Shown: positions 12,401 to 48,114 of the stretch, one piece after another | How the letters are laid out: every line of letters begins with the position of its first letter | Numbering within the stretch: position 1 is the stretch's first letter | DNA from: Petrosia ficiformis | Lineage: Eukaryota; Porifera; Demospongiae; Haplosclerida; Petrosiidae | Assembly (NCBI GenBank): GCA_947044365.1 | Contig: OX345637.1 | Coordinates: 6,535,201-6,599,200, forward strand | Length of the DNA: 64,000 bases | Direction of reading: 5' to 3' | Notes under the pieces: generated by a model | What the model was told of the DNA's origin: nothing | The model's database searches: none | Seen by the model: the letters and a program-made list of their open reading frames with translations, nothing else | Made by a program: the position numbers and the translations under genes

Positions 12401-13897
12401 ATAACCAATCAATGAGTTAGTTTAACAATTTTGTTTTTATAGTGATGCACTTTCTAGCTGGAGCTATAGCAATGTCCAATAAAAAAAAAAGGAATACAAT
12501 GTAACTAACTACCTGTATTAAAGATTCTTCATAATTATTAGTCTCGTGAGCCAGACTCCTCGCCTTTTTGAGATCGGACGGTGGGAAGGGAGTCTCGTCA
12601 ATCGAGTTGACTTTTCTGTACCAGCTATGGAATTTGGCCACAGGTGTTGGTATGAAAATTAGACCACATGTAAACTGTGAATATTGTTATTATTATTTAT
12701 TCTAATCAAGAATTTGGGGTTACTTTGAAGATGAGCCAGAAAGAAGCGATAGCTGAATTTTCACAGGAATTGATCCACTCTTTTGCCTACAGACCAGATT
12801 TGGGAAGTCTCTCCATTCCCCACAATTTATGATCGTTTTTAATCTTCCAGAAACATCATATGTACTTTAAAAACACAAAAAAGTAACAATAATAGTTTTA
12901 AAAAACAGTGCACTTTCACTCGCCATCTTCTAACGAGTAATAACGATATTCACAGTTTACATGTGGTCTAACTTTAATACCTGCGGCCAAATTCCTTAGC
13001 TGGGACAGAAAAGTCAACTCGATTGACCAGACTCCCTCCCCACCATCCGATCTCAAAAAGGGGAGGAGTCTGGCTTGCGAGACTACATAATTATTCCTAC
13101 CAAGTAAATAACTAGTTGCTATTGACATACACAAAGTATCAGCAGAATGAGTAAGTGAAATGAAGTCTCTCCCCACACATGGTGCAAACAGTTTTATAGT
13201 TATCAGAACACATAGAAAGAACAGTACCTTGAGTGGGTGAGGTAAGACACAGATTAAAACTATAGACTCTATGATCAAAAGCATGCCCACTCAAAGGGTC
13301 GTTATATCTATGGATTATTCCTACCTACTCCCATTTCGCCACTTTAGGTCAAAAAGTGGCATTTGCTTACTCATTGTCTGTGTTTTTACTCAGTGTCGCT
13401 GAGTCAGTGAATAATGTAACAAATTTTGTAATGTATAATTATATATATATGTAGTATTTTTATTTCAATGCATTCTTATCAAGCTTTTAAATAGTATTTT
13501 TAAACGCATATTCTACAGGGTGAATAATACTTTAGAAAATAGAAATTGTTGTAAATCATGATTCAATCGATAGGTGAAACACCACTTGGGCCTAAAGTAG
13601 GTGAAATGAGAGTAACTTCCAAGTAATTAAGTGAACAGGAACCAATTCCTTTCTACATGACTCTAATTGTCTAAAACCTTATTGTTGAATTATACCACAG
13701 AATCAATACACGTTTTTATCTTTTTATGTGCTGGATTTACAAAACATTTCTCAATATTATCAGTATCAGCAGTCTCACCTGAAGGTCAGTCTGCAAAATA
13801 AATTGTACTTAAATTTACTACGACGATCTTTCTTTGGTGGTATCTTATGAGCCTCAGAGGAGGTAGTCCAAGCCTTGCTATCATTCAGCAAAGACAT
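466..13897 (-). CDS. Second ABCC transporter gene, 5' part (exons 1-6), runs off the left edge
   Basis: An inverted paralogue of the complete ABCC gene, transcribed away from it. Exons, in gene order: 13779-13897 (start codon at 13897), 11284-11394, 3129-3246, 1822-2043, 1219-1308, 466-629. Every exon has exactly the same length and phase as its partner, all GT-AG sites are kept and no stop appears. They encode the N-terminal cytoplasmic part and roughly the first half of membrane domain 1. By eye the 824 coding bases differ at about 34 positions (about 96% identity), with about 25 codon changes altering an amino acid and 8 silent. Exon 5 is identical over 90 bases, while exon 4 carries 11 replacements. 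Introns 1 and 2 are enlarged by transposons. Exon 7 onward is not in the window; position 235 downwards is a dispersed repeat, so the rest may lie to the left or be lost. It could be a functional second gene or a young truncated copy. Confidence 0.85.
3888..4486. mobile_element. piggyBac-like MITE, TTAA-associated
   Basis: The ends are inverted repeats of the type CCCTTAGAGCACTGA, flanked by TTTA on the left and TTAA on the right. The right arm of the duplication lacks it: near 16,956 there is a single TTAA in otherwise matching sequence. The inside holds a GC-rich hairpin-like block at 4,240-4,310. It has no coding capacity. It belongs to a family with members at 11,835, 15,540, 32,574 and 40,271. 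Confidence 0.75.
5373..5985. mobile_element. TTAA-flanked MITE with about 42-bp inverted ends
   Basis: TTAA occurs at 5,369-5,372 and 5,986-5,989. The ends (GGTTGTAG and GGTGGTAC, each followed by a shared GTGGGCGGATGC block and a CTCCAATCAGTTTC-type block) are inverted copies of about 42 bp. This fits a non-autonomous piggyBac-type element. Open frames inside are short and not protein-like. Confidence 0.65.
6335..7120. repeat. Tandem array, about 148-bp unit, five to six copies
   Basis: The landmark GGTGGAGTATACCC recurs near 6,445, 6,593, 6,739, 6,889 and 7,037. Each unit also holds CACTAACCACA and paired ATGAATATTCATGA palindromes. No coding signal is seen. Confidence 0.85.
7410..7850 (+). 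pseudogene. Decayed piggyBac transposase (C-terminal part)
   Basis: Translation around 7,430-7,650 gives a piggyBac-like segment with the hallmark YNKFMGAVDKTDQL and, after one in-frame stop at about 7,648, a block with FFHLFEFVINNAHILY. Both are typical of the end of the DDE_Tnp_1_7 domain of piggyBac-type transposases. The stop and the missing N-terminal two thirds show it is dead. Sequence upstream from 7,199 is open but not recognised. Confidence 0.75.
8068..9759. mobile_element. 1.7-kb TIR transposon with 8-bp target duplication
   Basis: Inverted ends begin CGAGGGGTATGACACG. An 8-bp direct repeat (AGTTTTTT) flanks both sides (8,060-8,067 and 9,760-9,767). Just inside each end lie clusters of AGATTT-type repeats (8,110-8,230 and 9,594-9,720), resembling subterminal transposase-binding repeats. 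Eight-base duplications occur in hAT, P and Merlin elements; the termini do not settle which. Confidence 0.75.
8453..8680 (-). pseudogene. PHD-type zinc-finger C-terminal ORF remnant inside the TIR element
   Basis: On the minus strand one frame from 8,680 gives a basic stretch ending in a CHC-type start of a PHD finger. After a one-frame shift near 8,550 a second frame gives CDECDKRFHHGC followed by WFCNDC and a stop. Together this is the C4HC3-like pattern of a PHD finger at the end of a protein. It is probably the tail of the element's own transposase or a captured host exon. The shift makes it inactive unless an intron lies there. Confidence 0.55.
10258..10440. repeat. Dispersed repeat related to 44,340-44,480 and 59,740-59,880
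   Basis: Shared blocks such as GGCTCGGTCAATTAATGGG and ACTTGCGCGA appear in inverted order relative to 44,340-44,480. A weaker relative is at 59,740-59,880. Nothing coding is seen. Confidence 0.55.
11835..12255 (+). mobile_element. Degenerate member of the same MITE family, with poly-C run
   Basis: Its internal blocks are shared with 3,888-4,486 and 40,271-40,581, and the mirror copy is at 15,540-15,985, so this insertion predates the duplication. A homopolymer run of about 24 C lies near 12,088-12,111, where the mirror copy has only short G runs. Confidence 0.65.
12539..13085. mobile_element. MULE-like foldback element, 547 bp, about 145-bp TIRs
   Basis: The arms 12,539-12,685 and about 12,943-13,085 are inverted copies starting TAGTCTCG. 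A 9-bp direct repeat (cataattat) flanks it at 12,530-12,538 and 13,086-13,094. The right arm of the duplication keeps the empty site near 14,951. Long TIRs with a 9-bp duplication fit Mutator-like elements. It has no coding capacity. Confidence 0.8.
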
Positions 13898-14169
13898 CAC
13901 TACAACCTTTAATTTAAAGACAGTGCAAATGCGATCACGAAGGTCGATTAGTCTCGTCCCCAGACTCTTGTACTCTGATCTGATGATAACTTCCGTATAC
14001 TTCGGAGAATGTAACTCGCCCACGCAACGTAATTATTAATTAATATCCAACATTACGGAAGCTACTCTTCAGAGTACAATGATCTGGGGACGAGACTAAT
14101 CTATGATTACACCTTCGTAATCACGTTTGCACTTCCAAGTTGTCAATAACCACTTTAAAGGTTGTAGTG
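13898..14169. promoter_or_regulatory. Shared divergent promoter region at the palindrome centre
   Basis: These 272 bp separate the two ABCC start codons and must hold the 5' UTRs and promoters of both genes. The inverted identity continues from each start codon to about 14,005 and 14,055. That leaves roughly 50 bp of non-palindromic centre, with CpG sites (14,015-14,030) and an AT-rich stretch. I see no clear TATA box. The promoter role is inferred from position. Confidence 0.55.
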
Positions 14170-39668
<25,499 letters not shown>

Positions 39669-39683
39669 AAAGTGTAATGTATT

Positions 39684-39689
39684 AATAAA
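39684..39689 (+). terminator. Polyadenylation signal of the ABCC gene
   Basis: An AATAAA hexamer lies 16 bp after the stop codon. It is the first such signal after the coding end. Confidence 0.6.
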
Positions 39690-39916
39690 CTTTTTTAGTG
39701 TACAAGCTCATTGTGGTTTCCAGCAGCAAACACATGATATATTGTATATCCATGTATACATTTGGACTTTCCAGCAATACATTCATACTGGACTAATCAC
39801 AAACAGTAATATACTCTCAAAACAGTTTCATAAGCACATAAAAATTAACATTTCTTATTTACTAGTGGTGTATAATTAACCCTCGCCTGTGTTGACAGAG
39901 TGGAAGGTTACTGTAA

Positions 39917-40186
39917 TCAGGTTTTCTGTTTGTCTGTTTGTTTTTTCCCAATTAAACAGCATTGGCACTTCAATTGAGCCACCAACAGACGTGAAATTAT
40001 ACAAATTTCTTGGGAGACATTAATATAAACAAATGGAATTAAGTTATGCATGAATCTATCCACATCTTGATCCTGGGCTCCTGGAATCTTAGTCTTGAGA
40101 TCAATGAGACGCATGCACAATCTTCTCTGCTTGTAATACAAACCAGAGAAGATTGCACATGCAACACCTATAAGAATCAAGATCAC
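39917..40186 (-). other. Unrecognised ORF with a hydrophobic segment, possible exon
   Basis: This 89-codon frame has a possible membrane segment (ILILIGVACAIFSGLYY) followed by a basic, charged stretch. A pyrimidine-rich acceptor-like site lies near 40,167 on the minus strand. There is no recognised family and no neighbouring exons. It may be a chance frame. Confidence 0.2.
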
Positions 40187-40270
40187 AAGATGAATTAGTA
40201 AAATGGAAAATAGAAAATGAATTATTGAAGAAAAGTGAAGAAATTAGCTACTTATAATCTATTGGATTAA

Positions 40271-40581
40271 CCTTTAGAGGACTGAACATGTTCTTCACAA
40301 TTCTTCCCATTGCAGATATTTCAACCCACTTTCTGTACCCTAAACTGGGCTCCTTTTCCAACATGGAGTACTACTTCTAGCATCTTGCTGATCAGGACTC
40401 AAAACTTCCAAAGTATTTTGTAGGACTACAGTGTTCTCTCCCTTGTGACAGCAAACAAAAATCATCCCATTGCATGTTGGCACCAGCTACATCCGTTTGG
40501 AGTGCTTCGTCATGCTAGGAACGCACTCCCAAGTGCATAGGGGTCAAATATAACAGATGTGTGACATTAGCCCTCTAAGGG
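40271..40581. mobile_element. piggyBac-like MITE with exact TTAA flanks
   Basis: TTAA stands at 40,267-40,270 and 40,582-40,585. The termini are imperfect inverted copies (CCTTTAGAGG and CCTCTAAGGG type). Internal blocks match the copies at 3,888-4,486 and 11,835-12,250. Confidence 0.75.
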
Positions 40582-41058
40582 TTAATGTATATCAAGTGTA
40601 ATGTTGGATGTGGAGAGAGAGACACACAACATTCCACCACTCAAAATCACTAAACCCCCACCCCTCTGGTCTGAACCAACAATTAGTCAAAAATATCCTT
40701 TTTGGAGTTAAAAACCTAATTTTCTCATTAGCTCAAAAACACTAGAACAAAAAGTAAAGCAGTACAACAGTTCAGAGTGTAAAGCCATTAGTAAAACACT
40801 TACTGATGAGTACAGTTAATTAACCCACGTGGTGATATACGCATGCTCAGTTATCTACCCCGCCAAAATAAAAAGCTTGTGCAAGGTCAGTGCGAGCCAG
40901 TAGAGGACTGGAGGGCTGAATTCCTGATGGTGAGTTGAGTGTCTCTCAGTAGTATTTGTACCCAATTCATAATTGCGTGTATAGAACTATACTTACTCTT
41001 TATTATAGCAAGTGTACCTGCTCCAAGTGAAGATACATCGTCCCATTTCTAGTTGGAT

Positions 41059-41448
41059 ATGGAGTCGAGCTCGACGCTCAATAGCCGTTCTCATTGGGTA
41101 GTGTTGGCTTTTCTACCGGTCATAGCAGCCTACATACAAGGTGAGATATTAAAGCATGTATGTCTCAACTAGACAATTGTTATACCGCTGTCGTCATACA
41201 TGTATAATTATATTGTGTTGGGGGTCAGCGTAGACGTAGGTATGTAGCGCGTATGTATAGCAGCAGCAAGTCATATGCATTATAAACAGAAGAGAACACG
41301 TAACATTTTTAGTATGCAGTATATTAATATTGCATGTAAATTGAGTCTAGCATATTTATTTCAGTAAGGCTTGCTAAGTTTTAACTTACTAATCATTACT
41401 TTCTTGTTTATAGCTGTTCCGAGTCTCATTTACCTGTTTCAGTCATGA
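41059..41448 (+). CDS. Possible small secreted or membrane peptide, two coding exons
   Basis: A plausible spliced transcript has a non-coding exon ending at 40,929 (donor GTGAGT), then 41,009-41,140 with a start codon at 41,059, then 41,414 onward with a stop at 41,446-41,448. Phases fit and give 38 residues with a hydrophobic, signal-like middle. A near copy of the second exon's end, with the same donor, follows at about 41,500-41,560, so the exon was duplicated. Family unknown. It may also be a non-coding RNA or chance. Confidence 0.25.
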
Positions 41449-41569
41449 ATCAAAACGTAACTGCATTTTTGGAGTTGAACTCAAGGTTGGGAAGTGGTTC
41501 TTAGTGTATGGATAGTGTTGGCTGCTCTACTGGTCATAGTGGCTTACAAGGTGAGACACTAAACCATGA

Positions 41570-42170
41570 ATGTATCATGTTTGTATCACCAAAAAAAACT
41601 TTTAAAAAACTTGGCAGCAAAAAATAGATTACAATACTTGCAAATACTGTAACACATGCTTGAAAACAAAGTGTGCCTTACTTGTTGATAAATTCACTTC
41701 AGTGTTCACAACCAAAGAATATGTCAAGTTATAGACTAGTCCTTTTTATTATGCATGCTTAGATGTGTATTACAAAATGCAAGTACATTGGAAGTGACAT
41801 GTAGCATTTTTGGTATATAAAAGAAGTCAGACTGTGTCAGTATGTATGTATGTATGTATGTAGCATTGTTTAGTATCAATATAATTATAATACGTACATT
41901 TTAAGTTAAATAATAATTTTAGTATAATTATTGTGGCAACAACTATTTTTAAAATTGTGTATAGCGTTTGAAATTCTCTGTTTTATTATAGCTTATTAAC
42001 TAATTATTGTATTGTAGTATTGCATAATATCGGGATGTGTACTGTTCAGCATTTTGTACAAGAAAGATATTAAGCAATTGTACAATGCATTAATAATATT
42101 TCAATATGCTTTATATTATTGTTTGTTTAGTATTAATAATTATAATAAATAATTATAGTTACATTTCAGA
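41570..42170. other. AT-rich stretch, nothing recognised
   Basis: It has only a short TATG run near 41,840-41,865 and no open frame or repeat match I can support. Confidence 0.5.
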
Positions 42171-42179
42171 TATTAATGT

Positions 42180-43140
42180 TTTTATTCTTAGCTGTAGTAT
42201 TGTTTATCATTGAGCTGTTTCATTGTATTGTTTATTGTTAGCTGTAGCATTGTTTATTACTAGCTGTAGCATGGTTTATTACTAGGCTGTAGCATTGTTT
42301 ATTACTAGCTGTAGCATTGTTTATTGTTAGGCTGTAGCATTGTTTATTACTAGCTGTAGCATGGTTTATTACTAGGCTGTAGCATTGTTTATTACTAGCT
42401 GTAGCATTGTTTATTGTTAGGCTGTAGCATTGTTTATTACTAGCTGTAGCATGGTTTATTACTAGGCTGTAGCATTGTTTATTGTTAGCTGTAGTATTGT
42501 TTATTATTAGGCTGTAGCATTGTTTATTATTAGGCTGTAGCATTGTTTATTATTAGGCTGTAGCATTGTTTATTAATAGGCTGTAGCATTGTTTATTATT
42601 ATGCTGTAGCATTGTTTAGTAATATTGTTTATTACTAGGCTGTAGCATTGTTTATTGTTAGCTGTAGCATTGTTTATTAATAGGCTGTAGCATTGTTTAT
42701 TAATAGGCTGTAGCATTGTTTATTAATAGGCTGTAGTATTGTTTATTATTATGCTGTAGCATTGTTTAGTAATATTGTTTATTACTAGGCTGTAGCATTG
42801 TTTATTGTTAGCTGTAGTGTTGTTTATTACTAGCTGTAGTATTGTTTATTACTAGGCTGTAGCATTGTTTATTGTTAGCTGTAGTATTGTTTATTATTAG
42901 ATTGTAGTATTGTTTATTATTAGGCTGTATAGCATTGTTTATTACTAGGCTGTAGCATTGTTTATTGTTAGCTGTAGCATTGTTTATTGTTAGCTGTAGC
43001 ATTGTTTATTATTAGGCTGTAGCATTGTTTATTGTTAGCTGTAGCATTGTTTATTATTAGGCTGTAGTATTGTTTATTATTAGGCTGTAGTATTGTTTAT
43101 TGTTAGCTGTAGTATTGTTTATTATTAGGCTGTAGTTGCT
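42180..43140 (+). repeat. Minisatellite, 22-23-bp unit, about 40 copies
   Basis: The unit reads GCTGTAGCATTGTTTATTA plus a variable TAG or CTAG joint. The ORFs reading NKQCYSL repeats on the minus strand are products of this array. Confidence 0.92.
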
Positions 43141-44124
43141 TATTATTGTTTGTAAATTATGCATTGTATGAAATTTGTATGTTTATTTGTAGTCTAAAGG
43201 AGTACTACATTGTTTAGTTATACTTCTGCATTGTGATATTAACAATTACTATAATTATATCACATAATACATTGTGATACTATGATTTGTAGATTATTAT
43301 AGACAGACAAAGTGTCTAGTTCACACAGGCCTACTTGTAGCTTTTTGTCTCTTGAGGGAGGGACCTAGGTCAAGTCAGTTACTAATTAGTAGTTGTAATA
43401 TGGTAGCTGACCCCACCCACCCCTGAATGTTTATGTAATGTCTTGTATAGCTTTTGTTTGTTGAGAGAGGGAGAGATGTAGAATTAGTAGTTGAAAATGG
43501 TAGCTGTCCCCGAATGTTGCACATAATTATCGAGGGGGAGAGAGAGATGTAGCACTATGCTATGGGGGTTGTTATAATTATAATAATTGTAATATTGTTG
43601 TAAACAGTAACTAATGTATGTTAGCTACCCTTTACTGAGGGATATTCAATATTGTATTATGATAAATAATTGTAATATTCTTGTAAAAAGCAACTAATAC
43701 ACACATAGCTAGCCGTTTTGTCATTAATTTCCATTACTTTTAATCATAGTACAGTATCAGGTGTTACTGTCCTTCAGCACACAAAAAAGGGTATAGCTAC
43801 ATTTTATATTAGTTTTACAACAATATTGCCTCATTGCTTTTAATCATAGTATATATTACATGTCTTGATAATTTTAATATTAATTATATTGAGTTTGTGG
43901 ATTAGTTTGATTAGCTTCAAACAAACCACACTTGTAATGACTTGTACAATACATGTAACTCTGTGTCTGAGGGGAGTGGACTAGAGTGAACTCCATTGTA
44001 TAACAATATTATTTAAGCAACTTGGAAAGAAGTCATGTATTATTTAACAGCATTGATTTATTACTCTATCCAGATTATGATTATAACTTAATTATCACTG
44101 ATATACTGTTAAACTTTTGTATTT
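43141..44124. other. Gene-free stretch with a diverged duplicate
   Basis: Two related blocks near 43,330-43,480 and 43,455-43,560 share GAGAGATGTAG and TGGTAGCTG motifs. No gene is seen. Confidence 0.4.
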
Positions 44125-44480
44125 AATTTAACAAGTGTATATAGAGAAAAAAAGTATCCCTATGATTGCTTTATGGTGTCCAGCATTCAGTAATCAGTAA
44201 TCATGGCTAACTTTATCATGCTTGAAACATAACAGCCTATTTTAGTTAATATTTGGATTATCTACTCTCTTTACCATTTAAAGAACCTTGTAGAACTTTA
44301 GGAATATATTTCAGGTAGAATAGTTAGCTATAAGTTCCAGTTTCTACGTAAGCTACACAGCTTTCTTTCTAGAGCTTGAGTGCTCGTTCTTTTACGTGCC
44401 ACACCCATTAATTGACCGAGCCCCAGGGAATGACGTAACTTCCTTAACTACGTATACAACGCATACTCGCGCAAGTGGAT
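44125..44480 (+). repeat. Dispersed repeat (relatives at 1-235 and 10,258-10,440)
   Basis: The first two thirds match the reverse complement of 1-235, and the last part matches the reverse complement of 10,300-10,440. This suggests a larger ancestral element of which each other site keeps a piece. Confidence 0.65.
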
Positions 44481-44483
44481 ACA

Positions 44484-44492
44484 AACATATAA

Positions 44493-44546
<54 letters not shown>

Positions 44547-45080
44547 CGAACCCATGGGAAAGCAATCGTAGGGATGGCCCTACGGGCCATAAAAATCTTG
44601 CTTAAATAATTATTATTGGGTTCAAAGCCACGTTTTAACTTGCCAATCACTTTTGTATTTATATGTATGTGTGTGTGTGTGCGAGTGTGTATGTGTGTAT
44701 TATTATATATATGTATGTATGTGTATGTGTATATGTATGTATTAATGTATGTGTATATGTATTAATGTGTGTTTATATGCATATGTATGTATGTATGTGT
44801 ACATTTGTATATGTATATACATATATATGTATATGTATATATGTATAGTATATATGTATAGTATATATGTATATGTACATTAGTTAAGTAGTTTCAAAAC
44901 CACATCTTGTTCAATCCATGTAGATTTTTATTTAAGGGAGGGATATCACTTGAACTTACTTATAATTATGTAATCACCATAAAGCAATATTGTGTATGTA
45001 TATATGTATGTATATACGTATGTATGTAATATGTATGTGTATATATGTACATGTATACGTACATAATATTATGTGTATGT
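44484..45080. repeat. TA microsatellite followed by TATG/TGTA-rich low complexity
   Basis: A (TA)n run lies at about 44,487-44,543 and TATG-type repeats at about 44,660-44,875 and 45,000-45,075. ORFs here are low-complexity artefacts. Confidence 0.85.
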
Positions 45081-45089
45081 ATATATGTT

Positions 45090-45385
45090 GTTTTAGTTAA
45101 CTCTTACCACAACTAAAACCCCTTTTAGTAAGGCATTTTGACTTTTTTAGAGTTAACTAAACTATAACTAAATTACAAGTCTATTGTAATAACTATAACG
45201 AACTAAAATGAAAATTGCCCAATAATGGGCTCTTTTAGTTAATTAACTAAAACTAAAACCCTTTTATTAAGCCTAATATTATATTAGTTAATTAAACTAT
45301 AACTAAACTAAAAGTTTGAGAAACCAGGCATACTATAACTAAAAGTAGTCATTATTGTCATACTAAAACAACACTATTATGTATA
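45090..45385. repeat. AACTAAAACT-rich dispersed repeat
   Basis: Internally repetitive; the right half matches 15,085-15,190. Confidence 0.55.
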
Positions 45386-45472
45386 TATGTATATATGTAT
45401 ATATGTAATATGTATAGTATGCTAATAGGTCCTATATACAAAATAAAGGACCTGAGTTTGTGTCTGAGGATG

Positions 45473-45508
45473 TGATATAGCCCGAGCCTGCGAGGGCTAT
45501 ATTACATA
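45473..45508. repeat. Small perfect-type hairpin
   Basis: The arms GATATAGCCC and GGGCTATATT surround a short GC-rich loop. There is no adjacent gene, so no role is assigned. Confidence 0.5.
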
Positions 45509-46209
45509 TACCTAAAGTACTTCTCTATGTACTGATATAAGAGTGACTATGTATCACCTTTGATATTATAGTCCTAAGGTTCCTGTGATCATGAACAGAC
45601 TATATATATAATCACATTAAGCTTTATTGAAATGTAATAGTAAGTTCTGGAAACAGAATGTTTTTGCCCAAGAGCCTTATTCAGCTCTTCAGGGGATTCA
45701 TAATACGTTATATTTTAGGAATTACAAGTATTTTTGTTGAGCTTTATGAAATATAATGTTTTAGTCTGAGAGCCCTCTTCAGCTCTTCGGGGATTCTTTT
45801 ACAATGGTTGAATTCACATATGCAATGTACATGTATAATAATAGTCTTTTAGATAACAATTAAATCCATTAATTTTCCTCAGGTTCTGAATGTCTACTGG
45901 ATCGTTGTTCGTTTTTGCTGGAAGTCGTGAAGTATGTGTGTGTATGCTGGACTGCTGTATCATTCTTATATCCGTTGTTGGCCGTGTCGTTCTTACATCC
46001 GATGATGTCGACTGTTCTAAAGTCTGAAGTTGTGTATGATATATATAATCAATAATGTATAATTACTTGTTAATATAATCTAAGTGTAATTTATAATGTA
46101 TTAAGTTAATGTATGTATATTATATAATTAAGTAATTATCATGTATTAACATGACCTCAGTATTACCAAGGTGAGGTACTGAGGTTTGTATAGATCATGT
46201 ATTGCACTG

Positions 46210-46335
46210 CGCCAAACAGCGTTGCGCCAAATAGATAAGTATGCACCACACACTGTAGATAAGTATATACTATAGATAAGTATGCACCACACACTATAGA
46301 TAAGTATATACTATAGATAAGTATGCACATACACT
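46210..46335 (+). repeat. Short tandem array, about 41-bp unit
   Basis: Units of GATAAGTATGCACCACACAC plus a GATAAGTATATACTATA half are repeated about three times. Confidence 0.7.
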
Positions 46336-46639
46336 ATTTGTGGGGTTTATGTCTGTTTGTCATTTTTCAAATAAAACTTATAAAACCGGTTTGAAAAACC
46401 TGTATGTCCTGTTTGTCTTTGTTTGTTGTCTTCCGAGAGACTAATTTTTTACAATTGATGTATGTGTGCTAATTTTTGTACATATAACATGTATTGTATG
46501 TATATTATATGTATTGTACTGCATTGTAGGACAATCTAGTGGGACTGTCACGAGAAGCTTCCTAGAATTTAGCATTAATGAGCATTAAATAATTATTGAT
46601 ACGGTGGTACTAAGCATAAGAGTAGTATATACACAATAG

Positions 46640-46960
46640 TATCACATGATAGATTGAACTAGTAAGCATGAGATACTCAGCTGAAACTTTACAGGTGCTT
46701 ATATATAGAAGTATATAGTGAGCATAATTTGTACAATAGTTGATTGAACTAGTAAGCATGAGATACTCAGCTGAAACTTTACAGGTGCTTATATATAGAA
46801 GTATATAGTGAGCATAATTTGTACAATAGTTGATTGAACTAGTAAGCATGAGATACTCAGCTGAAACTTTACAGGTGCTTATATATAGAAGTATATAGTG
46901 AGCATAATTTGTACAATAGTTGATTGAACTAGTAAGCCACTTTAGATATTCAGCTGAAGC
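46640..46960 (+). repeat. Tandem array, 90-bp unit, about 3.3 copies
   Basis: Three near-identical units start GATTGAACTAGTAAGCATGA. Diverged units continue to about 47,480. The repetitive minus-strand ORF reflects a unit length divisible by three. Confidence 0.9.
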
Positions 46961-47484
46961 GTTACAGTACTTGTAGACTGAAGCATGTAGTTATAGTATC
47001 CACTATAGACATAGCTGATTGAAGTGTATAGTAATGAGCCTTATATATCATTTAGCCAAAGCTTTAAAGCTATTGTAGGTATATTATATGTATTGTACTG
47101 TATTGTAGGATACCATAGCCAATCTAGTGAGACTGTGACCATCCAAGAAGCTTCCTAGAATTTAGTATTAATGAGCATTAATAATGTTAGCTTTCAATAC
47201 TTTTGATACAGTAGTACTAAGCATAAGAGTAGACAATAGTATCCACTGTTGAACATAATAGATTAAAGTATGTAGTGAGCATAATTATGCATTTACAATA
47301 GTATCAAATATTGAACATAATAGATTGAGCATGAGATATTAAGCTGAAGCCTATAGACTAGTGAGCATAATAGTAGTTAGCATAATATGCATTTACAATA
47401 GTATCCACTATTGGCATAGCTGATTGAAGTGTATAGCAGTGAGCATTATATATCATTTAGCCAAAGCTTTAGAGTATTTATCAT

Positions 47485-48110
47485 CAGTTGAGCCTATTTC
47501 AGAATATTTCCAAACATTTCCACATAGATCCACCTGTTGCTGAACTACCATAATAACGGGCTATAGCTAGTCCACTATCTTGTTCGTCCATTGCTTTGTG
47601 CTGTCCTGACGTCCAAGGTAAGATAAAGCACATACTATCCTCAGGATCTCATCTTTTATCTGTTAATTATCACAGGTGTGGAGTAGCTTAGCCTGTTTGA
47701 TGTACTCTTTTCTTGTCTTCTGAGGATTCCACTTGAACTATATAAATAGAAATATATATATACTATAAATAGAAATTTATAAGGTAGAATAGATAGATCT
47801 ATAATGTATTTTGAGTAACTGTAAAGATCATAATTAACTGTACACATTGAACTATAGATAGATTTCATGTATTGTTCCTATCATGTGTATATACCTGTAA
47901 ATTGAAAGGTAAGTAGATTATATATAATAGTAAGGTAGAGTATGTAATAAGTACTGTAGATATTATAATATAATACTTTACAATTTTTATTTTATGTAAC
48001 ATGTACATGTACACATACTCTTCTTTTCTGTAACTTTGCATGTACTTATATATGTATTAATATACTGTAATGTAGTGTAGTGTATGTAGCATGTGTAAAC
48101 GAACAATTTT
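47485..48110. other. Gene-free AT-rich stretch
   Basis: No supported ORF, repeat array or RNA gene is seen. Confidence 0.4.
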
Positions 48111-48114
48111 AATC

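Noticed and set aside
42238..43002. Long minus-strand ORFs of repeated residues
   Set aside because: They are translations of the 22-23-bp minisatellite.
44396..44848. ORFs across the TA and TATG repeats
   Set aside because: They are low-complexity translations.
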